DNA from: Arthrobacter sp. FB24
Lineage (GTDB): Bacteria > Actinomycetota > Actinomycetes > Actinomycetales > Micrococcaceae
NCBI RefSeq assembly: GCF_000196235.1
Contig: NC_008541.1
Location: 992,001 to 1,056,000, forward strand
DNA length: 64,000 nt
Direction of reading: 5' to 3'
The notes beneath the pieces are model-generated. The model ran no database searches. It had not been told where the DNA came from and was given only the letters and a program-made list of their open reading frames with translations. Shown here one piece after another: positions 41,975 through 50,321 of the stretch (position 1 is the stretch's first letter; each line of letters opens with the position of its first letter). Position numbers and translations under genes: made by a program.

Positions 41975-43366
41975 ATGGGCTGGCTTGACCGTGACCGCAC
42001 CATCGCCCCGCCTGGATTCAACCGCTGGCTGGTACCGCCCGCGGCGCTCGCCGTCCACCTCTGCATCGGCCAGGCCTATGCCACCAGCGTCTACAAGACG
42101 GCGCTGGTCAAGCACTTCGGGGCCAGCCTGACGGAGATCGGCGTGATCTTCTCCATCGCCATCGTGATGCTGGGCCTCTCGGCCGCGATCATGGGCACGT
42201 GGGTGGACAGGAACGGCCCCCGCAAGGCGATGTTCACCTCGGCCATGTTCTGGGCCAGCGGATTCCTGATCGGTTCGGTGGGCATCTTCACCCACCAGCT
42301 GTGGCTCGTGTACCTCGGCTACGGCGTAGTGGGCGGAATCGGCTTGGGCATCGGCTACATCTCGCCCGTGTCCACCCTGATCAAGTGGTTCCCGGACCGC
42401 CCCGGACTCGCGACCGGCATGGCCATCATGGGCTTCGGCGGCGGCGCGCTGATCGCCAGCCCCGTCTCCACCGCGCTGCTCAAGCTGTACGATCCCAACT
42501 CCGGCGCCAAGGGCTGGGTGGCCAGCGGCGATTCGGTGGGCAAGCTCTTCCTGACGCTCGCCGTCGTCTACCTCGCCTACATGCTCTTCGGCGCCCTCAC
42601 CATCCGGGTCCCGGCCGAAGGCTGGCGCCCCGCGGGATTCGACCCCGCCAAGGTCAAGGCCGCCAAGCTGGTCACCACCGAGAACGTCTCGGCTAAGAAC
42701 GCGATCAAGACCCCGCAGTTCTGGCTGGTGTGGGTGGCGCTGTTCTGCAACGTCACCGCGGGCATCGGCATCCTGGAACAGGCAGCGCCCATGATCCAGG
42801 ACTTCTTCCGAAAGTCCGACGGCGTGTCCCTGGTCAGTGCCGGCGTCGCCGCCGGCTTTGTGGGGCTGCTTTCCATCGGCAACATGGCCGGGCGCTTCGC
42901 CTGGTCCGCCACTTCCGACGTCACGGGCCGCAAGCGCATCTACATGGTGTACCTGGGCGTGGGCGCCGTGCTCTACACGGTGCTTGCGCTGGCTGGATCC
43001 AGCACCACCGTCCTGTATGTGGCGCTGGCGTTCTTCATCATCTCCTTCTACGGCGGCGGATTCGCCACGGCACCGGCCTACCTGCGGGACCTCTTTGGCA
43101 CCTTCCAAGTGGGCGCCATCCACGGCCGGCTGCTGACCGCCTGGTCCGCCGCCGGCGTGGCCGGGCCGCTGATTGTCAACGCGTTCCTGGACGCGCAGGG
43201 CAAACCCGGACAGCTGAACGCGGCGTCCTACCAGCCGGCGCTGCTGACCATGGTGGCGCTGCTGGTGGTCGGCTTCGTCGCCAATCTGCTGGTCAAACCG
43301 GTGGACGCACGGTTCCACGAACTCCGCACCGACCGCCGTCGGCCCGAACCTGCCTTGGAGGCCTGA
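41975..43366 (+). CDS. OFA-family MFS transporter (oxalate/formate antiporter-like)
   Basis: Major facilitator protein of 463 residues, 12 helices, of the OFA group. Hallmarks: LAVHLCIGQAYATSVYKTALV in helix 1, GYGVVGGIGLGIGYISPVSTLIKWFPDRPGLATGMAIMGFGGGALI, KNAIKTPQFWLVWVALFCNVTAGIGILEQAAPMIQ and FATAPAYLRDLFGTFQVGAIHGRLLTAWSAAGVAGP. Relatives exchange oxalate/formate or carry other small monocarboxylates; the substrate here is open. AAGGGAAG precedes ATG 41975. The small-subunit gene follows after one base. Confidence 0.92.
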   Translation: MGWLDRDRTIAPPGFNRWLVPPAALAVHLCIGQAYATSVYKTALVKHFGASLTEIGVIFSIAIVMLGLSAAIMGTWVDRNGPRKAMFTSAMFWASGFLIGSVGIFTHQLWLVYLGYGVVGGIGLGIGYISPVSTLIKWFPDRPGLATGMAIMGFGGGALIASPVSTALLKLYDPNSGAKGWVASGDSVGKLFLTLAVVYLAYMLFGALTIRVPAEGWRPAGFDPAKVKAAKLVTTENVSAKNAIKTPQFWLVWVALFCNVTAGIGILEQAAPMIQDFFRKSDGVSLVSAGVAAGFVGLLSIGNMAGRFAWSATSDVTGRKRIYMVYLGVGAVLYTVLALAGSSTTVLYVALAFFIISFYGGGFATAPAYLRDLFGTFQVGAIHGRLLTAWSAAGVAGPLIVNAFLDAQGKPGQLNAASYQPALLTMVALLVVGFVANLLVKPVDARFHELRTDRRRPEPALEA

Positions 43367-43367
43367 G

Positions 43368-43511
43368 ATGAACACCCAAAACACCGGCGGCGCACAGACG
43401 CCCGTCACATCGTCCACCGGCATGCTCATCCTCGCGTGGGCCCTGGTGGGGATACCGCTGCTCTACGGAGTTTTTGTCACGCTGACCGGCGTCGCGGCGC
43501 TGTTCGGGTGA
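43368..43511 (+). CDS. MFS transporter small subunit
   Basis: Tiny gene for 47 residues, beginning one base after the stop of the OFA transporter with GGAGG 6 bases before the ATG. The peptide has a polar N-terminus of about 17 residues (NTQNTGGAQTPVTSSTG) and one membrane helix (MLILAWALVGIPLLYGVFVTLTGVAALF). This matches the small single-helix proteins known to be encoded directly behind OFA-type transporters and assumed to be their subunit. Confidence 0.85.
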   Translation: MNTQNTGGAQTPVTSSTGMLILAWALVGIPLLYGVFVTLTGVAALFG

Positions 43512-43546
43512 GGGTTTAGGCCGGAACGACGTCAAGGGGGAACGTT

Positions 43547-44245
43547 GTGGGCAGTGGATCACCGCCGAATGGAAGGGCCCTGCCGCGCTGGGCCAGAACC
43601 GCCGTCGTCATATACCTCTCGGTGACGTTCGCCGTTGTTGTGGCTGCGCTGCTTGGCAGAGTCCTCGCCCTGGGTTTGGATCCCGGGTTCAAGGAGGGCC
43701 TGCTGCTCGCCCTGGTGGTTCTGACCCTGCCCGTTTCTTTCGCGTATTTCGTCGTCGGGACTTTTGACTCCGGGGGTGGACTGGGCCTGACTACGGTTCT
43801 CTACTATCTCGGATACGTCCTCCTTGCGGCGGTCAACGCGGGTGTCTTCCGATGGATTGTCCTCAGCGTCCGGAGGCGGGCGCTGGTTCGGGCCGGCAGC
43901 GCGTCGGGCGCCTCATCTGAGAATCCGCGGTTGACGCTGCGCGGGATAACCCCGGACGTCACAAAGCTCTGGTGGGCCGTGCCGCTGGCGGTTCTGCTGA
44001 GTCTTCCTCAGTGGGTGGTGGCGAGTTTTGCCTGGTGCGGGGTCAGCGGTTGCAGCGGCGGAGGTTTCGGAGTGGCCACGGGGTCCGAGTGGATCGCGGT
44101 CACTCTGAGTATCGTCAACGGTGTCATTCTGGCAGCGGCCGTGTTCGCAGTGCGCTGGCTGTATCCCACCCGGAAACGTGCCCTCGTTGCCCTGGCGGCC
44201 GGGACACTGTTCGGTCTGCTGGGCGCTGCAGTCACCCACGGGTAG
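43547..44245 (+). CDS. Multi-helix membrane protein
   Basis: Unrecognised membrane protein of 232 residues with five to six helices. A polar loop around residues 110-135 (RRRALVRAGSASGASSENPRLTLRGITPDVTK) divides it into two halves. GTG start with AAGGGGGA 7 bases upstream. No motif supports a function. It is convergent with the 361-residue membrane protein gene. Confidence 0.7.
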   Translation: MGSGSPPNGRALPRWARTAVVIYLSVTFAVVVAALLGRVLALGLDPGFKEGLLLALVVLTLPVSFAYFVVGTFDSGGGLGLTTVLYYLGYVLLAAVNAGVFRWIVLSVRRRALVRAGSASGASSENPRLTLRGITPDVTKLWWAVPLAVLLSLPQWVVASFAWCGVSGCSGGGFGVATGSEWIAVTLSIVNGVILAAAVFAVRWLYPTRKRALVALAAGTLFGLLGAAVTHG

Positions 44246-44284
44246 CGTGCTGCAACTGCGTCCGCCGTTGGCTGTGAGAGGCCG

Positions 44285-45370
44285 CTACCGCGCGGCGGAG
44301 TCCGGCACCGGACGCGCCGGAGCCGCCGAACCCGCCGGACCCCAGGAGGCGAGGAGGGCGAGGCCCGCGGCCACCGCGGTGCTCAGTACCACTGCTCCCA
44401 GCCAGAGCGAGACGGGCCAGCGGATCGCGTCCGTTACCGCGAACGCCACGAGCTGTCCCGTCCACAGGACAGCCGCGATTCCTCCCGTGACGGCCGGCAG
44501 CCGCCTGCGCAGCCAGGTCTCCGGAAGCCGGGCCAGCAGCAGGTCAGCCGCGACGGCGGCAATGGTGGCGCCTGCGGCTCCAGCAATGGAATACGTGCGG
44601 AATCCCAGCATCGCGACGGGCAGCCACGCTGCAGCGGCCACCAACATGGTGACAACCCCGCGGGCCGGACGCTGCGCCACGGAAAGCATGAAGAGGAAGG
44701 GGGCGATGATCAGCAAGGTGGTCAGCAGGTAGCTGGCCAGGGTGACGACTACCGGCAGCTCCGACTGGACGCGCCCGGGGCTGCCGACCGGCGTCGGAAC
44801 AAAGAGGGCCGTTGGCCCCGGCCGGACGAAGGCGGAGACGTAAATGAGGAAGAACGCTCCCAGCCCGGTCATCAGTACGACGGCGAACAGCGCCGCCGGG
44901 GTCAGGGCCGGGGAACCGTCGGGGCTGGCCGAATGACTGGCCCGGGCGCTGCGGACCGCGGTACCGAGGATGAGGAAGAGGCTGAAGCCCAGCAGCAGGT
45001 GGGTGGGGCTGACCAGGGCGTCCAGCGAGACCTCGATGCCCAGGAGCTCGTGCCACAGCAGGTCCAGGCCGCCGGCTGTGGCAAAGAGAATGAGCCCCAC
45101 TACGGTTCCCCGGTAGCCGGGCGGGATGGCCTGCACCAGCGGTTGCCCCGGCTCCCGGTTCCGGAAGATCACGACGGCGGTCCACGCCGCCGTCGCCAGC
45201 ATGCCGGAGTAGAGGGCAGCGTGCCACGGGGTGAAGAACGTCTCCAGGCTGGGCAGGTTCAGGTGCGCCCAGCCGTCCAGGAAGACGGCCAGCACCAGCC
45301 ACAGGCCCAGGAGTTCGGTGACCAGGTCGCGGCGTCCGTGGGTCCTGGTGTTGCGTGCAGTTTCGAGCAT
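44285..45370 (-). CDS. Large multi-helix membrane protein
   Basis: Unrecognised membrane protein of 361 residues with about nine to ten helices. Conserved-looking polar residues sit inside or near helices (LFLDGWAHLNLPSLETFFTPWHAALYSG, GGLDLLWHELLGIEVSLDALVSPTHLLLGFSL): several His and Asp/Glu that could bind metal. It follows the DUF998 gene by 41 bases in the same direction. Function unknown. Confidence 0.72.
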   Translation of the reverse strand: MLETARNTRTHGRRDLVTELLGLWLVLAVFLDGWAHLNLPSLETFFTPWHAALYSGMLATAAWTAVVIFRNREPGQPLVQAIPPGYRGTVVGLILFATAGGLDLLWHELLGIEVSLDALVSPTHLLLGFSLFLILGTAVRSARASHSASPDGSPALTPAALFAVVLMTGLGAFFLIYVSAFVRPGPTALFVPTPVGSPGRVQSELPVVVTLASYLLTTLLIIAPFLFMLSVAQRPARGVVTMLVAAAAWLPVAMLGFRTYSIAGAAGATIAAVAADLLLARLPETWLRRRLPAVTGGIAAVLWTGQLVAFAVTDAIRWPVSLWLGAVVLSTAVAAGLALLASWGPAGSAAPARPVPDSAAR

Positions 45371-45411
45371 CGTTGGCCGCTTCCGGGAATTGTTCGGTGA
45401 GGGGATGGCGC

Positions 45412-46092
45412 CTAAACCTGAGATGTCCTGTCAGCGGCGGGCCGCTTCCACAGCGCGGTAGCGAGGACAATTACCCAGAGCAGGAATGCCCCGATGCTGA
45501 TCCGCTCGCTGATACCCAGCACGAGGTTGGGCCCCGGGGCCGCCATGAATGCCACCATGCCCATGACCGCAGAAGCCGCGAGCGAGACGATCGAATACGC
45601 GCGCATCCGGCCGTGGAACCCCGCAGCCACGAAACACATTGCCGCGACCATAAGGGCAAGCTGAATGTTGGTGACGAGGATATGCATGGGAACGGAAGCA
45701 TTGTCCCCCAGTGTCAGCGGGTAGAGGGCGCCCATGATGTTCCACAGCCCGTACGCGGTGAGCAGGCCACCGCTGATGCGCAGGGCACGGTTGCCGCGCA
45801 CGGAGTTCCAGACGCCCACCCCGAACGCGGTGAACAGCACCGTGTAGAGCCACGTGAAGGGCAGCAGGACGTCCCGGCCGGGGGAGCCGACTGCGAAGAG
45901 TTCGCTCACCATCTGTTCGGTGCGGCGGTACCCGTCCCACATGGACGCAGCCAGGCCATCTGTGGCGATCACGTAGAGCAGCGAAGACAGCGCTCCTGAA
46001 GCGAGGAGGGCCTTGCGAGTCACATCACGGCGCTGACTTCCCGGCATCAGGGCCCGCCTGCGCAGCGGGAGTCGGCGCTTGTCGATTGACAT
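45412..46092 (-). CDS. DUF998 membrane protein
   Basis: Membrane protein of 226 residues with six helices, DUF998 family: SGALSSLLYVIATDGLAASMWDGYRRTEQMVSELFAVGSPGRDVLLPFTWLY is the N-terminal signature with the conserved S-E-L-x-A-x-G-S-P-x-R element. Function unknown. The start may be the ATG at 46092 or one 15 codons later; neither has a strong ribosome site. Confidence 0.85.
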   Translation of the reverse strand: MSIDKRRLPLRRRALMPGSQRRDVTRKALLASGALSSLLYVIATDGLAASMWDGYRRTEQMVSELFAVGSPGRDVLLPFTWLYTVLFTAFGVGVWNSVRGNRALRISGGLLTAYGLWNIMGALYPLTLGDNASVPMHILVTNIQLALMVAAMCFVAAGFHGRMRAYSIVSLAASAVMGMVAFMAAPGPNLVLGISERISIGAFLLWVIVLATALWKRPAADRTSQV

Positions 46093-46329
46093 GTCCGGAT
46101 GTCCTCAGAGCCGCGGTCTGGCAAAGGCTCGGTGCAGGGGCCCGCGGGCGTCCGCCCCAGCGCCTAACGATTTAAGCTTTGGCCCGGATGGCGGGCGTCG
46201 CTAGGGCCGAACGGCCTTGGCCTGCTGCCCCGCGGCTTGTCCGGGGTGACTGGGATAGGCTCCCATGGGACCTGAACAGGCATTGCTTGGGACCGCGACA
46301 AGCATCAACTGCAAAGGCTGGGAAATACC

Positions 46330-46890
46330 TTGGACCTACTGGGCGGCCTAAGCCGCGACGAACTCCGCAACTTTTGTTGGATTGCGGCCGCCGTCTTCGC
46401 GCTTGTGGCCGGCCTCTGGCGTTGGCGCAGGCTCCATTGGACTGCGCTTGGAGCAGTCCTGCTCTTCGCGGCCCTCAACGCGGGTGCAGGGATCTACGTC
46501 CTGAACACTTTCCGTGATTCGCGCTGGTCGGCGGGGGGAGAGCCGCCGTTGAGCGCCCCGTCGTTTTCCGAGACGCCCATTGTGGGGCAGTACTTTGGCC
46601 CCCTGGACTCAGCCCTGCAGGGAATGGTCGGCGGGGTGAACGATTTCCTGGCGTTCAAGCAGGCGCTTCCCGTAGCCCTGGACTTCCTTGCCACGTCCGG
46701 CTGGGCCTTGCTGCTCTCGTTCCCGCTTGCCGTTCTTGCCGCGGTCATCAGTCTCGCCATGGCCAGGCGCCGAGCGGCGGAATTCGAAAACTACCGCACC
46801 AAGGTGGACCTGCTCGAAGATGAGCTTGAGCAGGTCAAGCGGCACATCTCTGCATCGTCGAGTAGCACCCACGGCCCACCTGTATCCTGA
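46330..46890 (+). CDS. Membrane protein with three helices and C-terminal coiled coil
   Basis: Unrecognised protein of 186 residues. Helices at about 13-30, 37-56 and 120-145 are followed by a short coiled-coil segment (RRRAAEFENYRTKVDLLEDELEQVKRHI). The start is TTG; an AAAGG 12 bases upstream is a weak ribosome site, so the start is uncertain. No family recognised. The 237 bases upstream hold nothing else that I can support. Confidence 0.6.
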   Translation: MDLLGGLSRDELRNFCWIAAAVFALVAGLWRWRRLHWTALGAVLLFAALNAGAGIYVLNTFRDSRWSAGGEPPLSAPSFSETPIVGQYFGPLDSALQGMVGGVNDFLAFKQALPVALDFLATSGWALLLSFPLAVLAAVISLAMARRRAAEFENYRTKVDLLEDELEQVKRHISASSSSTHGPPVS

Positions 46891-47030
46891 GAAGGCAGGT
46901 TGAATGGCTCCAGCGGCCGTCAACCGAGCTCGGTTCGCGGCCGGATGACGGTCCGGAACCTTGGACCGCAGCCATCCACGTCGTGGAATCACCGCCGCAA
47001 TCGTCAGTCGCCGATCGGCTCCTCTGACGC

Positions 47031-48236
47031 TTGGAATGGATCTTTATCACAACCGACACGCCAGCTCCCGTGGGCATCCCGACGCCGGTCCCCAAGCCCG
47101 CGCGCACAACCGCGGTCGTTGAGCGAGCCGTCGTGGCCTGGGCCGAGGCCGGTGAGAACATGACCGCGCGGTGGCGTTCGGCGAACGGCCGGCCGGCGCC
47201 GACGCGCGTCGAAGTGGTCTCCGACTCCCTCACGGCCGATGATGCGAACCGGATGGCATCACAGGGCATCGCGATGCTCTGGCAAGGCGACTTCCACAAC
47301 GCACGGCAGATCCTCAACGCCATGGACCGTCGTATAGGCGCGGGAAAGAAAGAGACCGCAGCAACTCCGGCCGAAAAGTTCTATCGGCACCGCCAGTCCG
47401 CCTCGCACCGTGCACGCATCCTCGGGCTCCTGCTGATTCCGCTTGATCCGGGCCCGGTGGTGCCGCTGCGCCGCGCACCGGACATCCGGCAGGCCGCCGC
47501 TGGAGCGTACGGTGACATCGGCGAACCCTCCGTTGTATCCCTGCATGAGCTTGTCGGGGCCATCGGCGCCCACGAGTGGCGGCGTAATGGCGTCTACGTC
47601 GATGCCCTGGAGGGCCGCATCCACCCGCACTATGGCACGTTCTTCCCCACCCGGAGCGAGTATGTGGATCTCGTCGCTGCCGCTGCGCTGCCTTCTGACA
47701 CGCTGGCGTTCGACGTCGGAACAGGCACCGGGGTGCTCGCCGCCGTCCTCGCGCGCCGTGGCGTCCGCAGCGTGGTGGCGACGGACAATGAACCGCGTGC
47801 AATCGCCTGCGCCGCTGAGAATTTCCGGAACCTCGGTGTCCAAGACCGGGCTGAGGCCGTCCTGACCGACATGTTCCCGCCCGGGCGGGCGCCGCTCATC
47901 GTGTGCAACCCGCCATGGATTCCGGCCACCCCGCATTCCTCCCTGGACAGCGCAGTCTACGACCCCGGCAGCAGAATGCTGTTCCGCTTCCTGAACGAAC
48001 TCTCCGACCATCTTGAGCCGGGCGGGGAGGGCTGGCTTGTCCTCTCCGACCTGGCCGAGCACCTTGGCCTGCGGTCGCGTGGGGATCTGCTGGCCGCCAT
48101 CGAGGCGGCCGGGCTGAAGGTTGTGGAACGGCTCGACACCAAGCCAACGCATCCGAAGGCATCGGACCGGGACGATCCCCTGTTCGAAGCGCGCACGGCC
48201 GAGGTCACCTCCCTGTGGCGGCTTGTTCCCCGATAG
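47031..48236 (+). CDS. Class I SAM-dependent methyltransferase with NPPW motif
   Basis: Protein of up to 401 residues. The C-terminal 200 residues are a Rossmann methyltransferase: DTLAFDVGTGTGVLAAVLARRGVRSVVATDNEPRAIACAAENFR binds SAM and PLIVCNPPWIPATP is the NPPY-type motif of enzymes that methylate nitrogen in protein glutamine or in RNA/DNA bases (HemK/RsmC group). The N-terminal 180 residues are a less clear helical region (NRMASQGIAMLWQGDFHNARQILNAMDRRI). The TTG start has no ribosome site; GTG 47070 or ATG 47160 are alternatives. Target unknown. Confidence 0.85.
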   Translation: MEWIFITTDTPAPVGIPTPVPKPARTTAVVERAVVAWAEAGENMTARWRSANGRPAPTRVEVVSDSLTADDANRMASQGIAMLWQGDFHNARQILNAMDRRIGAGKKETAATPAEKFYRHRQSASHRARILGLLLIPLDPGPVVPLRRAPDIRQAAAGAYGDIGEPSVVSLHELVGAIGAHEWRRNGVYVDALEGRIHPHYGTFFPTRSEYVDLVAAAALPSDTLAFDVGTGTGVLAAVLARRGVRSVVATDNEPRAIACAAENFRNLGVQDRAEAVLTDMFPPGRAPLIVCNPPWIPATPHSSLDSAVYDPGSRMLFRFLNELSDHLEPGGEGWLVLSDLAEHLGLRSRGDLLAAIEAAGLKVVERLDTKPTHPKASDRDDPLFEARTAEVTSLWRLVPR

Positions 48237-48259
48237 TCAGAACCTTCCGCCGTCGGGAA

Positions 48260-49225
48260 TCACGACGGCGGCCCGCTCGCGGCGCCCGGTCCGTCCAACA
48301 GGGCGCTGGTGCTGCTCTGGGGCACCAGCACGTGGACGGCGTTGCGCTGGACGGTGAAGTCGGCTGGCGTGATGGTGGCGATCTCGCCGTCGAGATTCAC
48401 CGGCAGCGGCGGATCGGTGACCAGCCGAACGTGCCGGCTTGTCAGGTGGTACACCTTGTCGTGCTCGATGAAGCTTCCATCCTTCAGCAGCCTTGCGATG
48501 CTCACGTGCTCCCGGAGCGGACCCGCCAGGATGGCGTAGATGTCCAGGAGGTGGTCATCGATCCCGGCGGTGGGGGAGACCGTGTTGCCGCCGCCGTAAT
48601 GCCGGCCGTTGCCGACCGCCACCTGAAGCAGGTCTTCCAGTTCCATCGGCTCGTGGTCGCCCTCGGGGAACTCGAGGCGGGCCCGGAACGGCTTGTGCCG
48701 GGCATAGGCCCGCAGCGTGGCGATGCTGTATGCCAATGGTCCGATGTACCGCTTCAAGCGGGGGCTCAGAGCCTCCGTCACAGCCACGGACAGGCCCACG
48801 GACGCGACGTTGAGGAACGGCTCACCGTTGGCCCGGCCGAGGTCAATATCCACCACCTTTCCTTCGGCGACGGTTGCGCACGCCTCGACAATGTTGTTCC
48901 GTATCTCCAGCGTGCGGGCGAAGTCGTTCGCGGTGCCCAGCGGAAGGACGCCAAGCACAACGTTGGTGCCGGCAACCCGGCCGGCGGCGCAGGACACGGT
49001 CCCGTCGCCGCCGCCGACAACCACCAGGTCGTGCCCGTCCGCAAGCACCCGGTCAAGTGTCCCGGCCAGGTCTGCCCCGGACAGGATGTGGTTCACGGCG
49101 GTGATGGGCACGCCTGCCTTTTTCATCGCGTCCACCGCAAGTTCGCCTGCAGCACCTCGGCGTGATCCGGCGTTGATGACGACGGCGGCAGAGCGGGCGT
49201 CCCGGGCGGCTTTCATGTGGGCCAT
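48260..49225 (-). CDS. Diacylglycerol kinase-family lipid kinase
   Basis: Lipid kinase of 321 residues, YegS/DgkB-like. The nucleotide site is HDLVVVGGGDGTVSCAAGRVAGTNVVLGVLPLGTANDFART, with the GGDGT motif and the PLGTxNDFAR motif, and the C-terminal domain has the usual GRHYGGGNTVSPTAGIDDHLLDIYAI. It phosphorylates diacylglycerol or a related lipid. ATG 49225 or 49216 (three codons later) starts the protein; neither has a clear ribosome site. It is convergent with the methyltransferase gene, 24 bases apart. Confidence 0.93.
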   Translation of the reverse strand: MAHMKAARDARSAAVVINAGSRRGAAGELAVDAMKKAGVPITAVNHILSGADLAGTLDRVLADGHDLVVVGGGDGTVSCAAGRVAGTNVVLGVLPLGTANDFARTLEIRNNIVEACATVAEGKVVDIDLGRANGEPFLNVASVGLSVAVTEALSPRLKRYIGPLAYSIATLRAYARHKPFRARLEFPEGDHEPMELEDLLQVAVGNGRHYGGGNTVSPTAGIDDHLLDIYAILAGPLREHVSIARLLKDGSFIEHDKVYHLTSRHVRLVTDPPLPVNLDGEIATITPADFTVQRNAVHVLVPQSSTSALLDGPGAASGPPS

Positions 49226-49306
49226 GTTAGGCGGCGGACCTGTGGGTTTCCTATGGCGGGAACTACATCCGAGGCACTCAGTCGTAGTCGTTCGGCCCGC
49301 GACGCC

Positions 49307-49328
49307 GGGGACCTTGGACTCTACCCCC
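49307..49328. promoter_or_regulatory. Possible DosR-type box upstream of universal stress gene
   Basis: GGGGACCTTGGACTCTACCCCC resembles the DevR/DosR palindrome (GGGACTTTAGTCCC type) at about 10 of 14 core positions. It lies 165 bases before a universal stress protein gene, a typical member of that regulon in actinobacteria. Weak evidence. Confidence 0.25.
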
Positions 49329-49492
49329 GGACGCCGGCACGGGCGTCCGATGGAACCATGACAGCTGGAACCGAACCCCGCACGCAGGCTGGTCCGTCCC
49401 GGGGCCAGACGAGGGTGCCCGGATTGCTGTGTAGCCCTCACAGGTCAGGTTCGGCGCGGCACGGTTCGGCAAGGCAGTGAAAGGAAAGACAG

Positions 49493-49948
49493 ATGGCCAG
49501 TACCGGTTCATTCTTGATTGTTGTCGGTTTTGACGGTTCCGAATATTCCCAGGCTGCACTGGACTGGGCCATGGATGAGGCCCGGCAGCGCAATGGCCAG
49601 CTCCGCCTGGTCACAGCCTGGCATAAGCCGCCGATGGCGTGGTATCCGGCTGTTCTGGAAACGGCGGCAGGTGAGATTGCGGCCGAAGACTCTCCGGAGC
49701 AAGTCGCACGGACCCGCCAGGGTGAGGCGCTGAAGTCCGCCGCAGACGGAGGCGTGACCGCGGCTGGAGAGCTAGTAGACACGCCTTCCCCTGCTTCGGC
49801 AATTCTGGACGCTGCCAAAGACGCGGACCTTATTGTCGTCGGGTCCCGGGGCCATGGGGGATTTCCGGGCTTGCACCTGGGCTCGGTCTCTACCCAGGTT
49901 GTCACCCACGCTCAATGTCCTGTCCTGGTGGTTCACCCCAAAGCGTGA
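49493..49948 (+). CDS. Universal stress protein (UspA family)
   Basis: Single-domain Usp of 151 residues. It begins with the usual beta strand and Asp (FLIVVGFDGSEYSQAALDWAMDEA) and has the ATP-binding signature GSRGHGGFPGLHLGSVSTQVV, so it belongs to the ATP-binding branch. Expected role is in stress or dormancy. AAAGGAAAG precedes the ATG by 8 bases. The 370 bases after it contain a terminator but no supportable gene. Confidence 0.93.
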   Translation: MASTGSFLIVVGFDGSEYSQAALDWAMDEARQRNGQLRLVTAWHKPPMAWYPAVLETAAGEIAAEDSPEQVARTRQGEALKSAADGGVTAAGELVDTPSPASAILDAAKDADLIVVGSRGHGGFPGLHLGSVSTQVVTHAQCPVLVVHPKA

Positions 49949-50235
49949 TCCTTCCGGCGTTCCGGGACGGCCGGCGGCGGAACTCGTAAAAGCCGTGGCA
50001 CCACCGGCACCGTTAGGAACGCCGGAATCCCCGGGAAAATTGGCTCTTGCGCCACCGGAAAACTAGGCGTAACACTGTTAATACGTTCTTCGAAAGAAGG
50101 ACGGGAACGAACAACAGGGAACCCTGGAACACACTGTGGATCTGATCCACGTGGTCTGCCGATGACGAGGCAGGAAGAACCAGAATTCCCGCAAGTTCGG
50201 GAGATGATGTTCGTCATAACGGAATCAAAACAGTC

Positions 50236-50265
50236 GAAGCCCCTCAGCATTGCTGGTGGGGCTTC
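50236..50265 (+). terminator. Terminator about 290 bases beyond the Usp gene
   Basis: GAAGCCCC and GGGGCTTC enclose an inner CAGC/GCTG stem; CCCTATTTTG follows on the plus strand. The distance from the Usp stop suggests that it ends either a long 3' UTR or a separate small RNA lying in 49949-50235, a stretch without a supportable gene. Confidence 0.7.
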
Positions 50266-50321
50266 CCCTATTTTGCGTTCGGCGGCGGCGAGGCCGCGCC
50301 GCCGTGGCGGCTTCTTCCCCG

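Noticed and set aside
41756..43429. Minus-strand frame of 557 codons
   Set aside because: Antisense of the OFA transporter; composition rich in His, Gln, Gly and Asp typical of high-GC shadow frames.
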